Translations under genes and position numbers: made by a program | Part shown: piece after piece, positions 1 to 12,926 of the stretch | Layout: each line of letters opens with the position of its first letter | Position numbering within the stretch: the first letter of the stretch is position 1 | Source of the DNA: Loxodes magnus | Lineage: Eukaryota; Ciliophora; Karyorelictea; Loxodida; Loxodidae | Assembly: GCA_946699065.1 (NCBI GenBank) | Contig: CAMPDV010000130.1 | Coordinates: 248,001 to 312,000, forward strand | DNA length: 64,000 nt | Reading direction: 5' to 3' | The notes under the pieces: generated by a model | Database searches by the model: none | What the model was told of the DNA's origin: nothing | Seen by the model: the letters and a program-made list of their open reading frames with translations, nothing else

Positions 1-1134
1 ATAGAGAAAGAAAATTGTTTCTTCATAAACACCTCTACAACTCTTATTCCAGGTTTTTATTCTAATTTCAACAATAAGCTCTTTGAATTGTCTTTATAAT
101 CCTTCTGTTCACTTTTTAAAATTAAATATTCTTAAACAGAAAACTCTAGATTTCGAAAAAAGTTTAAATCTAGGAAAGTTTGAATTCAATTTAACCGAAA
201 CAAACCTTTAATCTGCTCTTACACTAATTATTCTAAAATATAGTCAGATCTTTTAAATAAACCATGTAGACTTTCATTCGCTGTAGGTTGCTCCTTTAGT
301 TAAAAAAAAGCAGAAATTAAAAAATGCAGCGCTAGGATGAATTATTATAAGAAACTGTTCAAATCGTTTTTTAATTATTCTTAGTTAATCCAATAAAAAA
401 ATTTCCATCAATAAATTATTCTTAAGCTCTTCATAATTAACTTAAATTAAAAGATCTTAATTTATTAAAGTTAATAAAATTTGATAAAGCAACTTATAGA
501 GAGAAAAATAAACTAAAATTAAAGAATCGATATATAAAAATAAAGGATAGATAAAGCTTTTCGATCTTCATGTTATATATTTAATCGTTTTTTTCAATTT
601 AATTAATAAAAAAGTTCTCAGAGTCTCTATGTAATTTTATCGTCAGAGGAAAATAGGAATATTGGGCCTAAAATTAATTTTCAATCTATTTAAGGTTCTT
701 AATTTAAAAAAAAAATAATAATCATAAAACTCTCAAAAACCAAAAAATGAATATCTACGATTTATAACAAAAATAAGACTTAATGAATGTAAATTAAAAA
801 ATGAGGATATCTTATAAAGCTTTCCATAAAGATTTTATAATACAGAGTTTTGATGATAAATTTGTAATTATACAACAAAAATTTATGAAAAAAGATTTAG
901 ATATGATATTTAAAGCAATCAAAAGAAGAAAATAAAATTACTCAGTTTAAAATATCAAAGATAAAATTAAATGACTATCCAATCTTAAAAACTTACTTAT
1001 AAATCTCTTTATTTATAAAGTCTTAAAAAAGCAACTAAAGTTAAAGTAACTAAAGCCTTTTAAAATTATTTGACTTAAATAACTAGAAATACATTTTTTC
1101 TTTTGTTTGCTAAAAATATTAAAGAGATTTAAAA
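1..1134. other. AT-rich stretch, no gene recognised
   Basis: I see no protein-like frame in either strand under the ciliate code and no RNA-like GC-rich island. It may hold the promoter of the gene starting at 1135, but no specific element can be supported. Confidence 0.5.
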
Positions 1135-2577
1135 ATGAAAATCACCTTGAGAAAGATAATAATTGCCATTTTAGTGCTGTCTATTTTCATATTTTGCAAT
1201 TTTATGTTGATTTTCATTTAATCTAGAGTTCTTTTGGATACTTCTACCCAATATCCTTCCTTTTTAAATTCAACTTTTCAAAAAATTCAGATTTAGCATA
1301 AAGAACCCACTCTCAAACCTTATTATAAAAATTAAAATTAGGTTGTGTAATAACTACTTCAACAGAAAATCACTCACAAAAATTTCGCTGAACTTGAACA
1401 TACCGTTCACTCTTATTTAAAATCGTACAAATATAACTTTCAAGAAAATATCACTTCCCCTAGATAAATCTTAGAGCTCTATGATAACTTCACTCAATGT
1501 GTTTAAATCGATTCTAATGCTATTTGAAAAAATTCCACTTTTCAATCTAATAGATTTATCGCTCTTTCTTCATCTACTCATTTTTCTCATTTGATTCCTT
1601 TTAGTGGGATATTAACAAAGATGTGTGGATACGAGCCTGTCCTTTTTAGACAAGGAAGTGATGAAGAATGAGAAGATCCAAAGTTTAAAGAAGCGATATC
1701 ACTGTGATAGAAGTTAGGGTTTAAGTTAGTGAAATATGATATAAAATAGCCGAGAGAAGGAGACTGAGAATGAAAGTAGAAATATTGGGCTTAAAACATA
1801 AGAGTGTGATTACCTTTATTTTTCTAGCCTGAAGATTTTATAATTCAGAATGACATCGATTACTTAGTTTTTAACTGTGATATTTTTTACTTGCATAATA
1901 CTTCACAAAGTAAGTTTTTCCACTTTTGGATTAATGGACATAAGTAAATTTATGAGTACAGAAATCAATCAATTTTCCAACGTTTGTATTATGTACTATT
2001 TTCATACAAGGCAAAAGATTTTGTATAAGTGTTTATTAACTCTTCTGAAAAGTTCGAATGAACAGAGTAAAAAAAGAAGGCCTTTGTTTAGTAGAAAATG
2101 GATGAGCTATTTAAAACGAATTACTGAATGGGTTGAGATGAATTGTCTATATCTTCTTTAACTTAATGATGAAGTAAGTATCAACATAACAAAACTTATT
2201 TAAAAGAAACATATAAGAAGTTAGAATTGTAACCAAGTGACTAATTATTAATAGACGGAGTGGTAAGAAAGAAGGATTGAGGGTATAGACATGCTTATAC
2301 AACAAAAATTTAGTGTTGTAACAGATATTTATAAGGATTAGGTTGAAATTCGCTAGCGAGATTTCACCATAATTGTGAAGTTTTTCATTTTAACGCTTAA
2401 AGTTCTAAATTAGATTTACCTTGAACATTTGCAAGCAAATTAGGATGTAATTTTCGTAAAGAGTTATAAATTCTTGCAGATTTTGCTGTTAAAGTAAATT
2501 TAAGTAATGTTCTTCTTTGGAAAGACATCTTAGATTATTTGAAAACAGATCATATCAAAAAGTTAAGATTATTATGA
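1135..2577 (+). CDS. type II membrane protein, possible glycosyltransferase
   Basis: Read with UAA/UAG=Gln and UGA=Trp, one frame runs 480 residues from ATG 1135 to TGA 2575-2577. Residues about 7-28 form a hydrophobic segment after a short basic N-terminus, a signal-anchor typical of Golgi/ER type II proteins. The luminal part has NxS/T sites. At 240-251 is a stretch ending NCDIFYL that resembles the DxD region of GT-A glycosyltransferases, and near residue 418 HFN...LPW resembles the HxxG..KPW end of the GT8 family. I infer a sugar transferase but the match is by eye and weak. Trp is encoded 14 times by TGA, including two adjacent codons at 2167-2172, and three times by TGG. The end is a choice: the frame stays open after 2577 but becomes T-rich and non-protein-like, so I take that TGA as the stop. 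No intron is needed. Confidence 0.72.
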
Positions 2578-3539
2578 CAAATCATTTAAATCTAATACTT
2601 ATATTTATTTTAAGCAATTCTTTGCTTTCCTTTTTATCTCAAAATATCAAAAAGTCATAATCTCGATCTAAAGGTTTTCTTTTCTTTTATATTTTATTAT
2701 TAAATATCTATAAAAAAAGTTGTATTAAGTTTCTTATATTCTTTATCTTAATAATTTAATCACACTATTTCCTCTTAAAATTTATAATTTACTTTCTGTG
2801 GAAATATTTATTCGAATGTATTTAAGCTTTTAAATTTATAATTATGAATTTGTTTTTATCACTCATATTTCAATAGTAAATTTAAATCTCTCATTCTTTA
2901 TTCTTAGTTTAAATAAAAGTTATAAAAAAGTGTTGTTTATCTATTGATTTCACTAAATACTTATATTTTCTAAATCTCTTTTTTGCTATTTTCATTCCTA
3001 AAATTGTTATCTACAATTATCTTTTTTCTTTTCAAGGCAAAAAATTAATTAAATTATGATTATGATTTTATTCTTTTCTATTATATCAAATTATAATGAT
3101 TTATCTCAAAATTAATTTTTAATGGATTTTTTGAATAAAAATTAATTAATTAATTTAATTTGCGTGGTAACATTGTTTGGTACACCACGAAAAAATAAAG
3201 AATCCGAACTTAATTTTTAATAATAGACTGGAAATGTTTCTAGCCTCATCTGGTCTCTTTGATTATTTTCTTCTCTCTCCGACTTTATAATCGAAATTTA
3301 TTACCTTCACTCTTTAAATTCTTGTAATTCTTCCAAAGGCTGGAGTTAGAGAAAATTCCGATATTTGTGTCAAATGGCCCAATTAGGTTAAATTCTTATA
3401 AATAATAGTTATTACCGATCTCAGTCATTTCTCTGTTTTTTCTAATTCCTGATCAGAATAGCGACATGTAAAATCAAGATAACTCTGAGATCTTGATTTC
3501 AGTTCCCTCTAGTCGACTTCTCTTACCGATAGAGAGAAT
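2578..3539. other. intergenic, AT-rich, one small hairpin
   Basis: No gene recognised. The sequence is T-rich up to about 3150. At 3163-3189 CGTGGT pairs with ACCACG across a 15-nt loop, in a locally GC-richer patch that leads into the structured island at 3540. Confidence 0.45.
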
Positions 3540-3640
3540 CCTCAAACAAGTAAGGCTTATCACACAATGGGTCCATCCTTACTTGTTTGTGGTGGCATCT
3601 ATTGCAAGAGTACTTTCAGTGCAGACATGACTGCACCGGA
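3540..3640. ncRNA. candidate structured RNA with two strong hairpins
   Basis: In a very AT-rich background this GC-richer stretch folds into a perfect 12-bp stem (AAACAAGTAAGG at 3544-3555 with its complement at 3577-3588, 21-nt loop), followed by a second 6-bp stem GTGCAG/CTGCAC at 3619-3636. GC-rich islands in AT-rich genomes are often RNA genes; that this one is transcribed is inference. I do not recognise an RNA family and the strand is unknown. Confidence 0.35.
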
Positions 3641-3739
3641 TTGTCTACTCGGTTGACTAGAAACCAAAATCCATTTAAAAAATGAATATAAATATTAGTA
3701 GAATTTTTATTTTAAGTCATCTTCTTTCAGAATAGATAA

Positions 3740-4065
3740 TAAATATAATTAAAAAGATGGTTGGAACTGAGATTGATCTTGTTGACCACACTTTCTGGTT
3801 TTATGGCTAGGAGCAAGTTCCTTTCCTGTCGCTGAGAAAGTCCCTAATCAGAGTCATTTTCTGAAGGGAATTCTGTCTTTGAGATTATCCGTTCTTGGTA
3901 GGGGCTTGAAGCCTGGTTGCTTATAGTGATGAAGCACCCTAGCAGCTGTGTCTAGAACACAAAAGAATATGCCCTTATTCCTTAAAAAGAGAGCATCGGG
4001 TCGCGCAATTAGAAAGGAATTTCCGGTCCAAAAGCCCTTTTAGTTAAAATTAATTAATTGGCAGA
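3740..4065 (+). repeat. 0.32-kb GC-richer dispersed repeat, left copy
   Basis: Matches the reverse complement of 15321-15641 over nearly its whole length, roughly 75-80% by eye (shared blocks include GACCACA..TTCTGGTTTTA, CAGAGTCATTTTCTGAAGGG and TTCCGGTCCAAAA). The two copies face each other and enclose the 11.3 kb that contains the zinc-finger tandem array. They could be long terminal inverted repeats of one element or two independent insertions. The direct repeat seen at the right copy favours independent insertion. No protein frame seen inside. Confidence 0.6.
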
Positions 4066-4650
4066 TAAAAAATAAAGATATTGCTATATTTTTGAAGAAT
4101 AATTCTTTTTAAGATTGAAATAGCAATGTTTTACAATATTCTAAATTATGCTTAAAAACATTTTTTTCAACAAAAGTTTAAATAATTTGGTCTAAAAACT
4201 TTTATGAACTAGAAATTAAAATAACGAGTTCTTCTTGACTAAAGGTCAAGAAGCTAAAAAATGATAAAGTTTTCAAAACCTAGAATTAGAAAATGAAAAA
4301 TAAATGGACTCGATTCTTTTAATTTTTTGAATTTTATTAATAAAAATTTAAATTAAGTTTGATCCTTTTTTTAATTGACATTTGCTTTTAGATACAAATA
4401 AAATAATTTTTTGCTTTTGAGATTGTCAACTTTAAATTAAATTATTCTTGATCTTCTTTTTACTTTAAATAGTGTATAAAAACTAATGACTGTACACGAA
4501 TCTGTTATTTATTCGATTTTATAAAAAGAAAACTTTTGCTTAATAGATATTTTTCTTTAGGATGATAACTTGAAAATGGATTATATATAGTTATTCCTGA
4601 AGCTTTGCTTGGCTTTTACAAATTTTATTAATTATATATTATAAATTGCC
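4066..4650. other. AT-rich spacer, nothing recognised
   Basis: No coding frame, tRNA or stable GC-rich structure visible. Confidence 0.45.
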
Positions 4651-4975
4651 ATAGTTGTTCGAAGGTGAACAACAAGGGACGGCTTCATCAGAGGTTGGGG
4701 AATTTAAGTACCCATAATTGACACATGTCGTCCTCTGCTTTGGTGATGCAATGAGACACAGTCCTGCCATGTCCTTGGACCTCCAGCAAGTATTAAAGAT
4801 TACGAGTATTCTAAAATTATATCAGTATTGAACATTTTTATCAGTACTGAATAATTATACCAGTATTGAACAAGGTCTACCAGTATCTGATAATTTTATC
4901 AGTAACAAACATTCTTGTCAGTATGAAACATTTTTCTAAGAGCTGCGCACCAACGAGAGTGCTACGCGCTCTATA
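4651..4975 (+). ncRNA. candidate structured RNA family, copy 1
   Basis: Module order: a 7-bp hairpin GTTGTTC/GAACAAC with loop GAAGGT (4654-4673); a GC-rich core to about 4795; a run of degenerate CAGTATTGAAC-like motifs about 20 bases apart (4819-4935); and a closing hairpin AGAGC...GCTCT with inner GCAC/GTGC stem (4939-4972) followed by ATAATC. The same order recurs at 19663-20145, so the whole is a conserved unit. No known RNA family recognised. Transcription and orientation are inferred from module order only. Confidence 0.45.
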
Positions 4976-6567
4976 ATCAAATTTATTTATTTATTATAAT
5001 TAAAATTTTATTTTTATTTACCTTAGTTATTTTTATTATTGATCAAGCAAGAAAAAATAAAAAGCTTTTAAAAGATGACAAATATATGATTATCTTCTAT
5101 CAACTATAAAATAGATTCATTTAATTAATGTACTTGGATAAAAACACTAGGCATACTTTAGAGTGAAAATGTGGTTATGAGATATAAGCATTTAATAAGC
5201 AATCTAATACATTAATCTTAGTTACTTATTAAGATACATAATTAGAAAAATTTAAAATTCTAAGATCGTTTTAAATAATTGAACATTATGAAAAAACTAA
5301 ATTTTAGATAAAAAACTAAAACTACGAAAAAAGAAAATTTTAAGTCATTTCCTTGAAACATTTTATATTCAAAATTTTATTGCCTTTTTGCTTAATAAAA
5401 ATTACTAGTATAATTAGAAAGTTTTATAAGGAAGTTCTATCATTCGATTTAGTTTAAATTTTATTGACTTTGAAGTTATAAGAATTTTATAACTGTTAAA
5501 TTACTCTATACATCAAGCTTTGCAGGATAAAGTAATTCATTACTGAAATGCATCCTAGTTTCATTCTAGTTTGTCAATTACTTTTCAATGGAAATGAAAA
5601 ATACCACTTCCATAATAAAACTTTGCTAAAATATCGAATTCTCAGATTTCAAAAATTAATAGCATTTGCTATTCTTTTTTATACTAAGATTCGATGGCAA
5701 TCAATTTTTAATTTTACCTTTGAAAAGAAACTAATTAATAGACTTAATTCAATTTGATTTTTAAGTATTAAACTATAAAATCTTGCTTTATTAATAGCAA
5801 GTTCAATCTTTAATCAAGCAGATAGAAAAATCTTGTTGTATCCTAATCAGTTTTAACTATTGAAACCTCTACCAAAATAATGGTATTCAAATCTTTTGTT
5901 TTAAGATTATGTTTTCCATTTGCGTAAACTTTATAACATCAAAGCTTTTCGTTATCATATTCTACTGTCTGAAATAAATTTTTTCAAAACTTAAGATAAA
6001 TCGAGATTAAAAGTTACACCAGTCATCACTTTTTTCTTGTAAGATAAAGGCAGACAGAAATCCACATAATTTAGCTACATATTCCGTTAAACTAGTAATT
6101 TGAGGTAAATTTACTGTAAGGTGAAAAATTAATATATCAGTTTGGAGGAAAATAAAAGTTTTTTCATATCTAGTAATAATTAAATTGAGTATATTAGGTA
6201 AATTCGACAAACAGTCCGATTTATTATTCAAATTTTTCAGTGAAAAATATTAGAGACTGGAGAGTCGGCACAAATATATATCTAAATTTAATTTGAAGTT
6301 ATTTCTTAAATGATTGCAATTTTCATATTTTAAACCTTATAAGCTACTAAATTTTCTTCTATGATTTAAATAAGAAAATGATTAATATATCTAAAATAAA
6401 ATTCATCTTTATTTGTTTTGTATTACAATAATTACCAAATATCTCCAATGAACTCTCTTTTGGTATTTTATATCTCCTGTTTTTCTTTATTTTAATCTAT
6501 CATCAAGCTTATTTATAGATTATTTTTTAATTTTTAATCAGATAAATCTTAAGATTTTATATCGCAA
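4976..6567. other. AT-rich stretch, no supported gene
   Basis: Short standard-code ORFs at 5548-5757 (+) and 6007-6231 (-) do not extend into convincing proteins under the ciliate code and have no motif. No RNA gene seen. Confidence 0.45.
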
Positions 6568-6892
6568 CACTAAAACTTAATTTTAGTATACAAATCTAAT
6601 TATCATTCTTTTCTAAAAAAGTAAGGAAAAGCTTACTCTTTTAATATTTTCTTGTATAATAGCTTTAAATCTCTCCTTTAACTCTCTAGTATAAATGTAT
6701 CTTTATTTTTATTCCTTTGATTTCTTTTATCTAAAGTCCTTGATTTATTATATTATAGTTAGAAAATAGAAAAGAATATACTTATTAATATTAGTTAGTT
6801 TTATTACTAAGTATAAAATAGAGAGTATATTAGTGATTCTAGCTGTTTTAATTACTTAGTTTAAAAACTAAGTATTTATCTTCTCTTATAAT

Positions 6893-7324
6893 ATGGAACC
6901 TCTACCTGGGTAACTGTGCTTTGCCAGATCAAATGTACTTGTAGGTATGCCAAGTCTTTTACGGTAAAACGGTGTGTTGATTTTCTCTTCCAACTGACCT
7001 CTAAGTAAAAATTTACCCGTTCCGTAGAATATTAAAGTAGATGAAAATAGTAGTTAGAGTATAATAGATGTAAAGAAGTAAAGTGATGAAGTAGATTGGA
7101 ATGGATAGAGTAGGAAACAAAACAAATGTGGACATACTTAAAAGAAGCATTACGCCAAAAATCTATGTATGTCATGTTACTTCAGAGTAGGAAGACAAAA
7201 GAAAGCAACGAAGTGTAAACACACGAACAAGCCAATGCATGCGAAGGGTCTTTGTTCGAAGTGTTACTAGAAGTAGATAAAGTAGTGTGCCAAATAAAGT
7301 TCTCTTGATTTAAATCAATTTTGA
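6893..7324 (+). CDS. small two-module zinc-finger protein, copy 1
   Basis: A 143-residue protein when TAA/TAG=Gln and TGA=Trp. Start ATG 6893 follows a segment conserved among all copies; the likely stop is TGA 7322-7324. Residues 79-124 hold two tandem modules with the pattern CxH...HYAKxLCxxCY: C79, H81, C92, C95, then C108, H110, C121, C124, joined by GRQKKAT. This resembles duplicated CxH/YAKGLCxxCY repeats I recall from other ciliate proteins, presumably zinc-binding; the function is unknown. Trp35 is TGA (6995-6997) where the 32-57 kb copies have TGG; Gln102 is CAA (7196) where those copies have TAA. The different C-terminus from copies 4-8 comes from divergence near the stop. Confidence 0.8.
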
Positions 7325-9584
7325 ATGTTTTGGGTGGATTTTAAAATAATATATTAATTCTAAAGTCTAAAAAGAGATAATAAAAGCTTATATATAAATC
7401 ATATCAACTATAGATTAATATTTACATTTAGGAAGATAAATTAAAATAACTAGAGATAATAAAAATATTATATCTACTATATATCATCAAACACTTATTA
7501 TCAAACTTTATTTTCAATATCTTTTAAAGATAACAAATAGCCTTACTAAATGATATACCTATACTCATGTTTTAAACCTTAGAAATAAATAACTTATTAT
7601 TAATGATTTGATATGATATCTAAATTTATTTTAGTTAGCTATGCTTAAATTAGGATAGTTCTATTAATATTTTAATTAGATTTTATAAATTGAAGATATA
7701 AATTTCATTTCTATGTTATACATTTAAGCTAAATAAATCTTCTGTTTTATTTCTAAAATATCTAGTTTAATCTTAAGCTTCAACAGTATTTTTAATGTTA
7801 TGTGGATATTATAACTTATCTTAGTAGAAGCAACTTAGAGAACTTATTTATGTTCTAAAATCAATTTTTCCAGATTTGTATCCTTAGATGTTATTTTAAA
7901 TTAAAGCTACTTAATCACTTCCTATCATTTATATTGGTAAAATACCAGGAGTTCATCAAGACATTTAAAGCTTGGATTGAATAGTCTTTGATAGCTGTAA
8001 TATTAATTTTATCTTATCTAGACTAAGTCTAGGTATGCTTCTAAACTCTCTTATTAAATTCTTCTTCCTTTATACTTTCTTTAGTAACTATATTTAAACT
8101 TGCTTTATTTAACTAGGAAATAAGTTTTAAAAGTTGCCAGTGTAATTATAGGTAGATTAGTTAGCAGCTTTGACTTATTCTTAATAAAGATAGCATATAA
8201 CTCTATCTATCAGGGACTAAATTACTTTATTAAGACCTCAAAAGACATCTAATTAACTTTCCTTGATCCATTATTTATTTTTAATCTATTTGCTTTATTT
8301 AACTTGCCTTAGTAGCCATTGTTTCATCTATCAGTTATGAGCTAGCTTTAATTAAAGAGAATCACTTAAGATGGTATGCTTGAGATTCTTAATAAGGATC
8401 ATAAGAATGGAAATGTTTGCTTGATTTTTATCAAATAGCTATGCAACTGGCTTACCTAATAAATCTAGATACTGTAATACTTAAGAAAGCTAGAAAAGCA
8501 AAATGCCATAATTAAGCATTGAAGTAGTTCATGTGATGGAGTATAAATAACAACATACAGAGAATTGATTTTAAGAGAGAAGTATCAAATAAACGATTTC
8601 CCTTTAAAGTTATGCAAACTCGATAACTAATAAAGTAATCAATAAATTTTGAATAATACAACCATAAATATACCTACTTCTAATAATAAGGTACAAGTCA
8701 GAAGGTATTTAACATTTTAGATTATAAACGAAAGCAAATAATTAAGTTTGGGTCCTAAGTAAAGCAAGTCCAGGCTGAACAAATATTATCACTCCATATC
8801 TTAAAAATTATAACTTCCTATATACTTTCTTTTTTATATTTTTTTCAGTTATGTCAAAGATAAAAAAGCTTTAACCAATTTAAATATGCTATTATTTATT
8901 TACCTTATTTACTTAATGACTTATTTAATTTGAGTCTCTATTATTGCTAAACAATCAACTTATTAATTTTCTTAGGTAATTTAGATTTAAACCTTAAATT
9001 CTTCTTTTACATAACAAACCTAGAGTTAAAAAATGGAAAATCATTTTTAAATAGCTATTGATAATAAGAATACACTGATAAGTGTTTTTATAATTTATTA
9101 CTAAAATCATAAAATCTGGAGTTCTGAAACTTACTTTTGCTTTTTATTTCATGGCTATTTATTTGAGCTTTTTCATTTACTTTTCGTAATTTCGTTTACG
9201 TCAGTTTGTTGACTAGCTGAATAAAATTAAGTTAAGTTGACTTTTTTTCTTTATTCTCCTTAAAATAAAAATTACCTAGGTTTCATTTTGTTATAGCTTA
9301 ATTTCTTAACTTATAATCCTAAGATATTCCTTAAATGTTGTTTTCTTAAATTTAAATAAGCTTTGTTACCTAACTTATAGATATAAGGTTAATACTAAAA
9401 TGCATATACCTATAGCATCTTACATCTTTATTATATGAATATTGCTATCTTCTACTAATTTATATTTCAGTCCTTCTATTGATTGAATATTTCTTATTAT
9501 GATATATCTTAGAAAAGCATCTAAATACTTATTTCTTTTATATCTCTTTAATATTTTAATCTAAAAAGCTTTTAAAGCACTACA
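7325..9584. other. non-coding part of tandem unit 1
   Basis: AT-rich DNA repeated almost unchanged at 10342-12601. I see no protein-like frame, RNA gene or strong hairpin. The part just after the gene is also recognisable, more diverged, downstream of the other zinc-finger copies, so some of it may be 3' flanking sequence dragged along by duplication. Confidence 0.55.
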
Positions 9585-9909
9585 TCACTAAACTTAATTT
9601 TAGTATACAAATCTAATTATCATTCTTTTCTAAAAAAGTAAGGAAAAGCTTACTCTTTTAATATTTTCTTGTATAATAGCTTTAAATCTCTCCTTTAACT
9701 CTCTAGTATAAATGTATCTTTATTTTTATTCCTTTGATTTCTTTTATCTAAAGTCCTTGATTTATTATATTATAGTTAGAAAATAGAAAAGAATATACTT
9801 ATTAATATTAGTTAGTTTTATTACTAAGTATAAAATAGAGAGTATATTAGTGATTCTAGCTGTTTTAATTACTTAGTTTAAAAACTAAGTATTTATCTTC
9901 TCTTATAAT

Positions 9910-10341
9910 ATGGAACCTCTACCTGGGTAACTGTGCTTTGCCAGATCAAATGTACTTGTAGGTATGCCAAGTCTTTTACGGTAAAACGGTGTGTTGATTT
10001 TCTCTTCCAACTGACCTCTAAGTAAAAATTTACCCGTTCCGTAGAATATTAAAGTAGATGAAAATAGTAGTTAGAGTATAATAGATGTAAAGAAGTAAAG
10101 TGATGAAGTAGATTGGAATGGATAGAGTAGGAAACAAAACAAATGTGGACATACTTAAAAGAAGCATTACGCCAAAAATCTATGTATGTCATGTTACTTC
10201 AGAGTAGGAAGACAAAAGAAAGCAACGAAGTGTAAACACACGAACAAGCCAATGCATGCGAAGGGTCTTTGTTCGAAGTGTTACTAGAAGTAGATAAAGT
10301 AGTGTGCCAAATAAAGTTCTCTTGATTTAAATCAATTTTGA
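9910..10341 (+). CDS. small two-module zinc-finger protein, copy 2
   Basis: Same 143-residue reading as the copy at 6893, no base change noticed in the coding part. TGA for Trp35 lies at 10012-10014 and the terminal TGA at 10339-10341. All eight predicted zinc ligands (C79, H81, C92, C95, C108, H110, C121, C124) are kept. It sits at the same place in the second tandem unit. Confidence 0.8.
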
Positions 10342-12926
10342 ATGTTTTGGGTGGATTTTAAAATAATATATTAATTCTAAAGTCTAAAAAGAGATAATAA
10401 AAGCTTATATATAAATCATATCAACTATAGATTAATATTTACATTTAGGAAGATAAATTAAAATAACTAGAGATAATAAAAATATTATATCTACTATATA
10501 TCATCAAACGCTTATTATCAAACTTTATTTTCAATATCTTTTAAAGATAACAAATAGCCTTACTAAATGATATACCTATACTCATGTTTTAAACCTTAGA
10601 AATAAATAACTTATTATTAATGATTTGATATGATATCTAAATCTATTTTAGTTAGCTATGCTTAAATTAGGATAGTTCTATTAATATTTTAATTAGATTT
10701 TATAAATTGAAGATATAAATTTCATTTCTATGTTATACATTTAAGCTAAATAAATCTTCTGTTTTATTTCTAAAATATCTAGTTTAATCTTAAGCTTCAA
10801 CAGTATTTTTAATGTTATGTGGATATTATAACTTATCTTAGTAGAAGCAACTTAGAGAACTTATTTATGTTCTAAAATCAATTTTTCCAGATTTGTATCC
10901 TTAGATGTTATTTTAAATTAAAGCTACTTAATCACTTCCTATCATTTATATTGGTAAAATACCAGGAGTTCATCAAGACAATTAAAGCTTGGATTGAATA
11001 GTCTTTGATAGCTGTAATATTAATTTTATCTTATCTAGACTAAGTCTAGGTATGCTTCTAAACTCTCTTATTAAATTCTTCTTCCTTTATACTTTCTTTA
11101 GTAACTATATTTAAACTTGCTTTATTTAACTAGGAAATAAGTTTTAAAAGTTGCCAGTGTAATTATAGGTAGATTAGTTAGCAGCTTTGACTTATTCTTA
11201 ATAAAGATAGCATATAACTCTATCTATCAGGGACTAAATTACTTTATTAAGACCTCAAAAGACATCTAATTAACTTTCCTTGATCCATTATTTATTTTTA
11301 ATCTATTTGCTTTATTTAACTTGCCTTAGTAGCCATTGTTTCATCTATCAGTTATGAGCTAGCTTTAATTAAAGAGAATCACTTAAGATGGTATGCTTGA
11401 GATTCTTAATAAGGATCATAAGAATGGAAATGTTTGCTTTATTTTTATCAAATAGCTATGCAACTGGCTTACCTAATAAATCTAGATACTGTAATACTTA
11501 AGAAAGCTAGAAAAGCAAAATGCCATAATTAAGCATTGAAGTAGTTCATGTGATGGAGTATAAATAACAACATACAGAGAATTGATTTTAAGAGAGAAGT
11601 ATCAAATAAACGATTCCCCTTTAAAGTTATACAAACTCGATAACTAATAAAGTAATCAATAAATTTTGAATAATACAACCATAAATATACCTACTTCTAA
11701 TAATAAGTTACAAGTCAGAAGGTATTTAACATTTTAGATTATAAACGAAAGCAAATAATAAATTTTGGGTCCTAAGTAAAGCAAGTCCAGGCTGAACAAA
11801 TATTATCACTCCATATCTTAAAAATTATAACTTCCTATATACTTTCTTTTTTATATTTTTTTCAGTTATGTCAAAGATAAAAAAGCTTTAACCAATTTAA
11901 ACATGCTATTATTTATTTACCTTATTTACTTAATGACTTATTTAATTTGAGTCTCTATTATTGCTAAACAATCAACTTATTAATTTTCTTAGGTAATTTA
12001 GATTTAAACCTTAAATTCTTCTTTTACATAACAAACCTAGAGTTAAAAAATGGAAAATCATTTTTAAATAGCTATTGATAATAAGAATACACTGATAAGT
12101 GTTTTTATAATTTATTACTAAAATCATAAAATCTGGAGTTCTGAAACTTACTTTTGCTTTTTATTTCATGGCTATTTATTTGAGCTTTTCCGTTCACTTT
12201 TCGTAATTTCTTTTACGTCAGTTTGTTGACTAGCTGAATAAAATTAAGTTAAGTTGACTTTTTTTCTTTATTCTCCTTAAAATAAAAATTACCTAGGTTT
12301 CATTTTGTTATAGCTTAATTTCTTAACTTATAATCCTAAGATATTCCTTAAATGTTGTTTTCTTAAATTTAAATAAGCTTTGTTACCTAACTAATAGATA
12401 TAAGGTTAATACTAAAATGCATATACCTATAGCATCTTACATCTTTATTATATGAATATTGCTATCTTCTACTAATTTATATTTAAGTCCTTCTATTGAT
12501 TGAATATTTCTTATTATGATATATCTTAGAAAAGCATCTAAATACTTATTTCTTTTATATCTCTTTAATATTTTAATCTAAAAAGCTTTTAAAGCACTAC
12601 ATCACTAAACTTAATTTTAGTATACAAATCTAATTATCATTCTTTTCTAAAAAAGTAAGGAAAAGCTTACTCTTTTAATATTTTCTTGTATAATAGCTTT
12701 AAATCTCTCCTTTAACTCTCTAGTATAAATGTATCTTTATTTTTATTCCTTTGATTTCTTTTATCTAAAGTCCTTGATTTATTATATTATAGTTAGAAAA
12801 TAGAAAAGAATATACTTATTAATATTAGTTAGTTTTATTACTAAGTATAAAATAGAGAGTATATTAGTGATTCTAGCTGTTTTAATTACTTAGTTTAAAA
12901 ACTAAGTATTTATCTTCTCTTATAAT

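Noticed and set aside
1877..2161. 94-residue standard-code ORF, the longest in the window
   Set aside because: Different frame from the 480-residue protein 1135-2577, which has a signal anchor and coherent composition over its whole length.
1135..2577. Pseudogene riddled with stop codons
   Set aside because: Stops fall at Gln-like and Trp-like positions only, other window genes show the same, and matching tRNA-Gln(UUA) genes are present.
3740..4065. Known RNA such as SRP RNA, RNase P RNA, U snRNA or 5S
   Set aside because: I compared the remembered conserved cores of these RNAs by eye and found no convincing match; left as an unnamed repeat.
4819..4935. CRISPR-like array
   Set aside because: The repeated motif is short and degenerate with no constant repeat length or spacers, no cas genes, and the genome is eukaryotic.
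5548..6231. Two short ORFs as possible genes
   Set aside because: No motif, no extension under the ciliate code and composition like the flanks.
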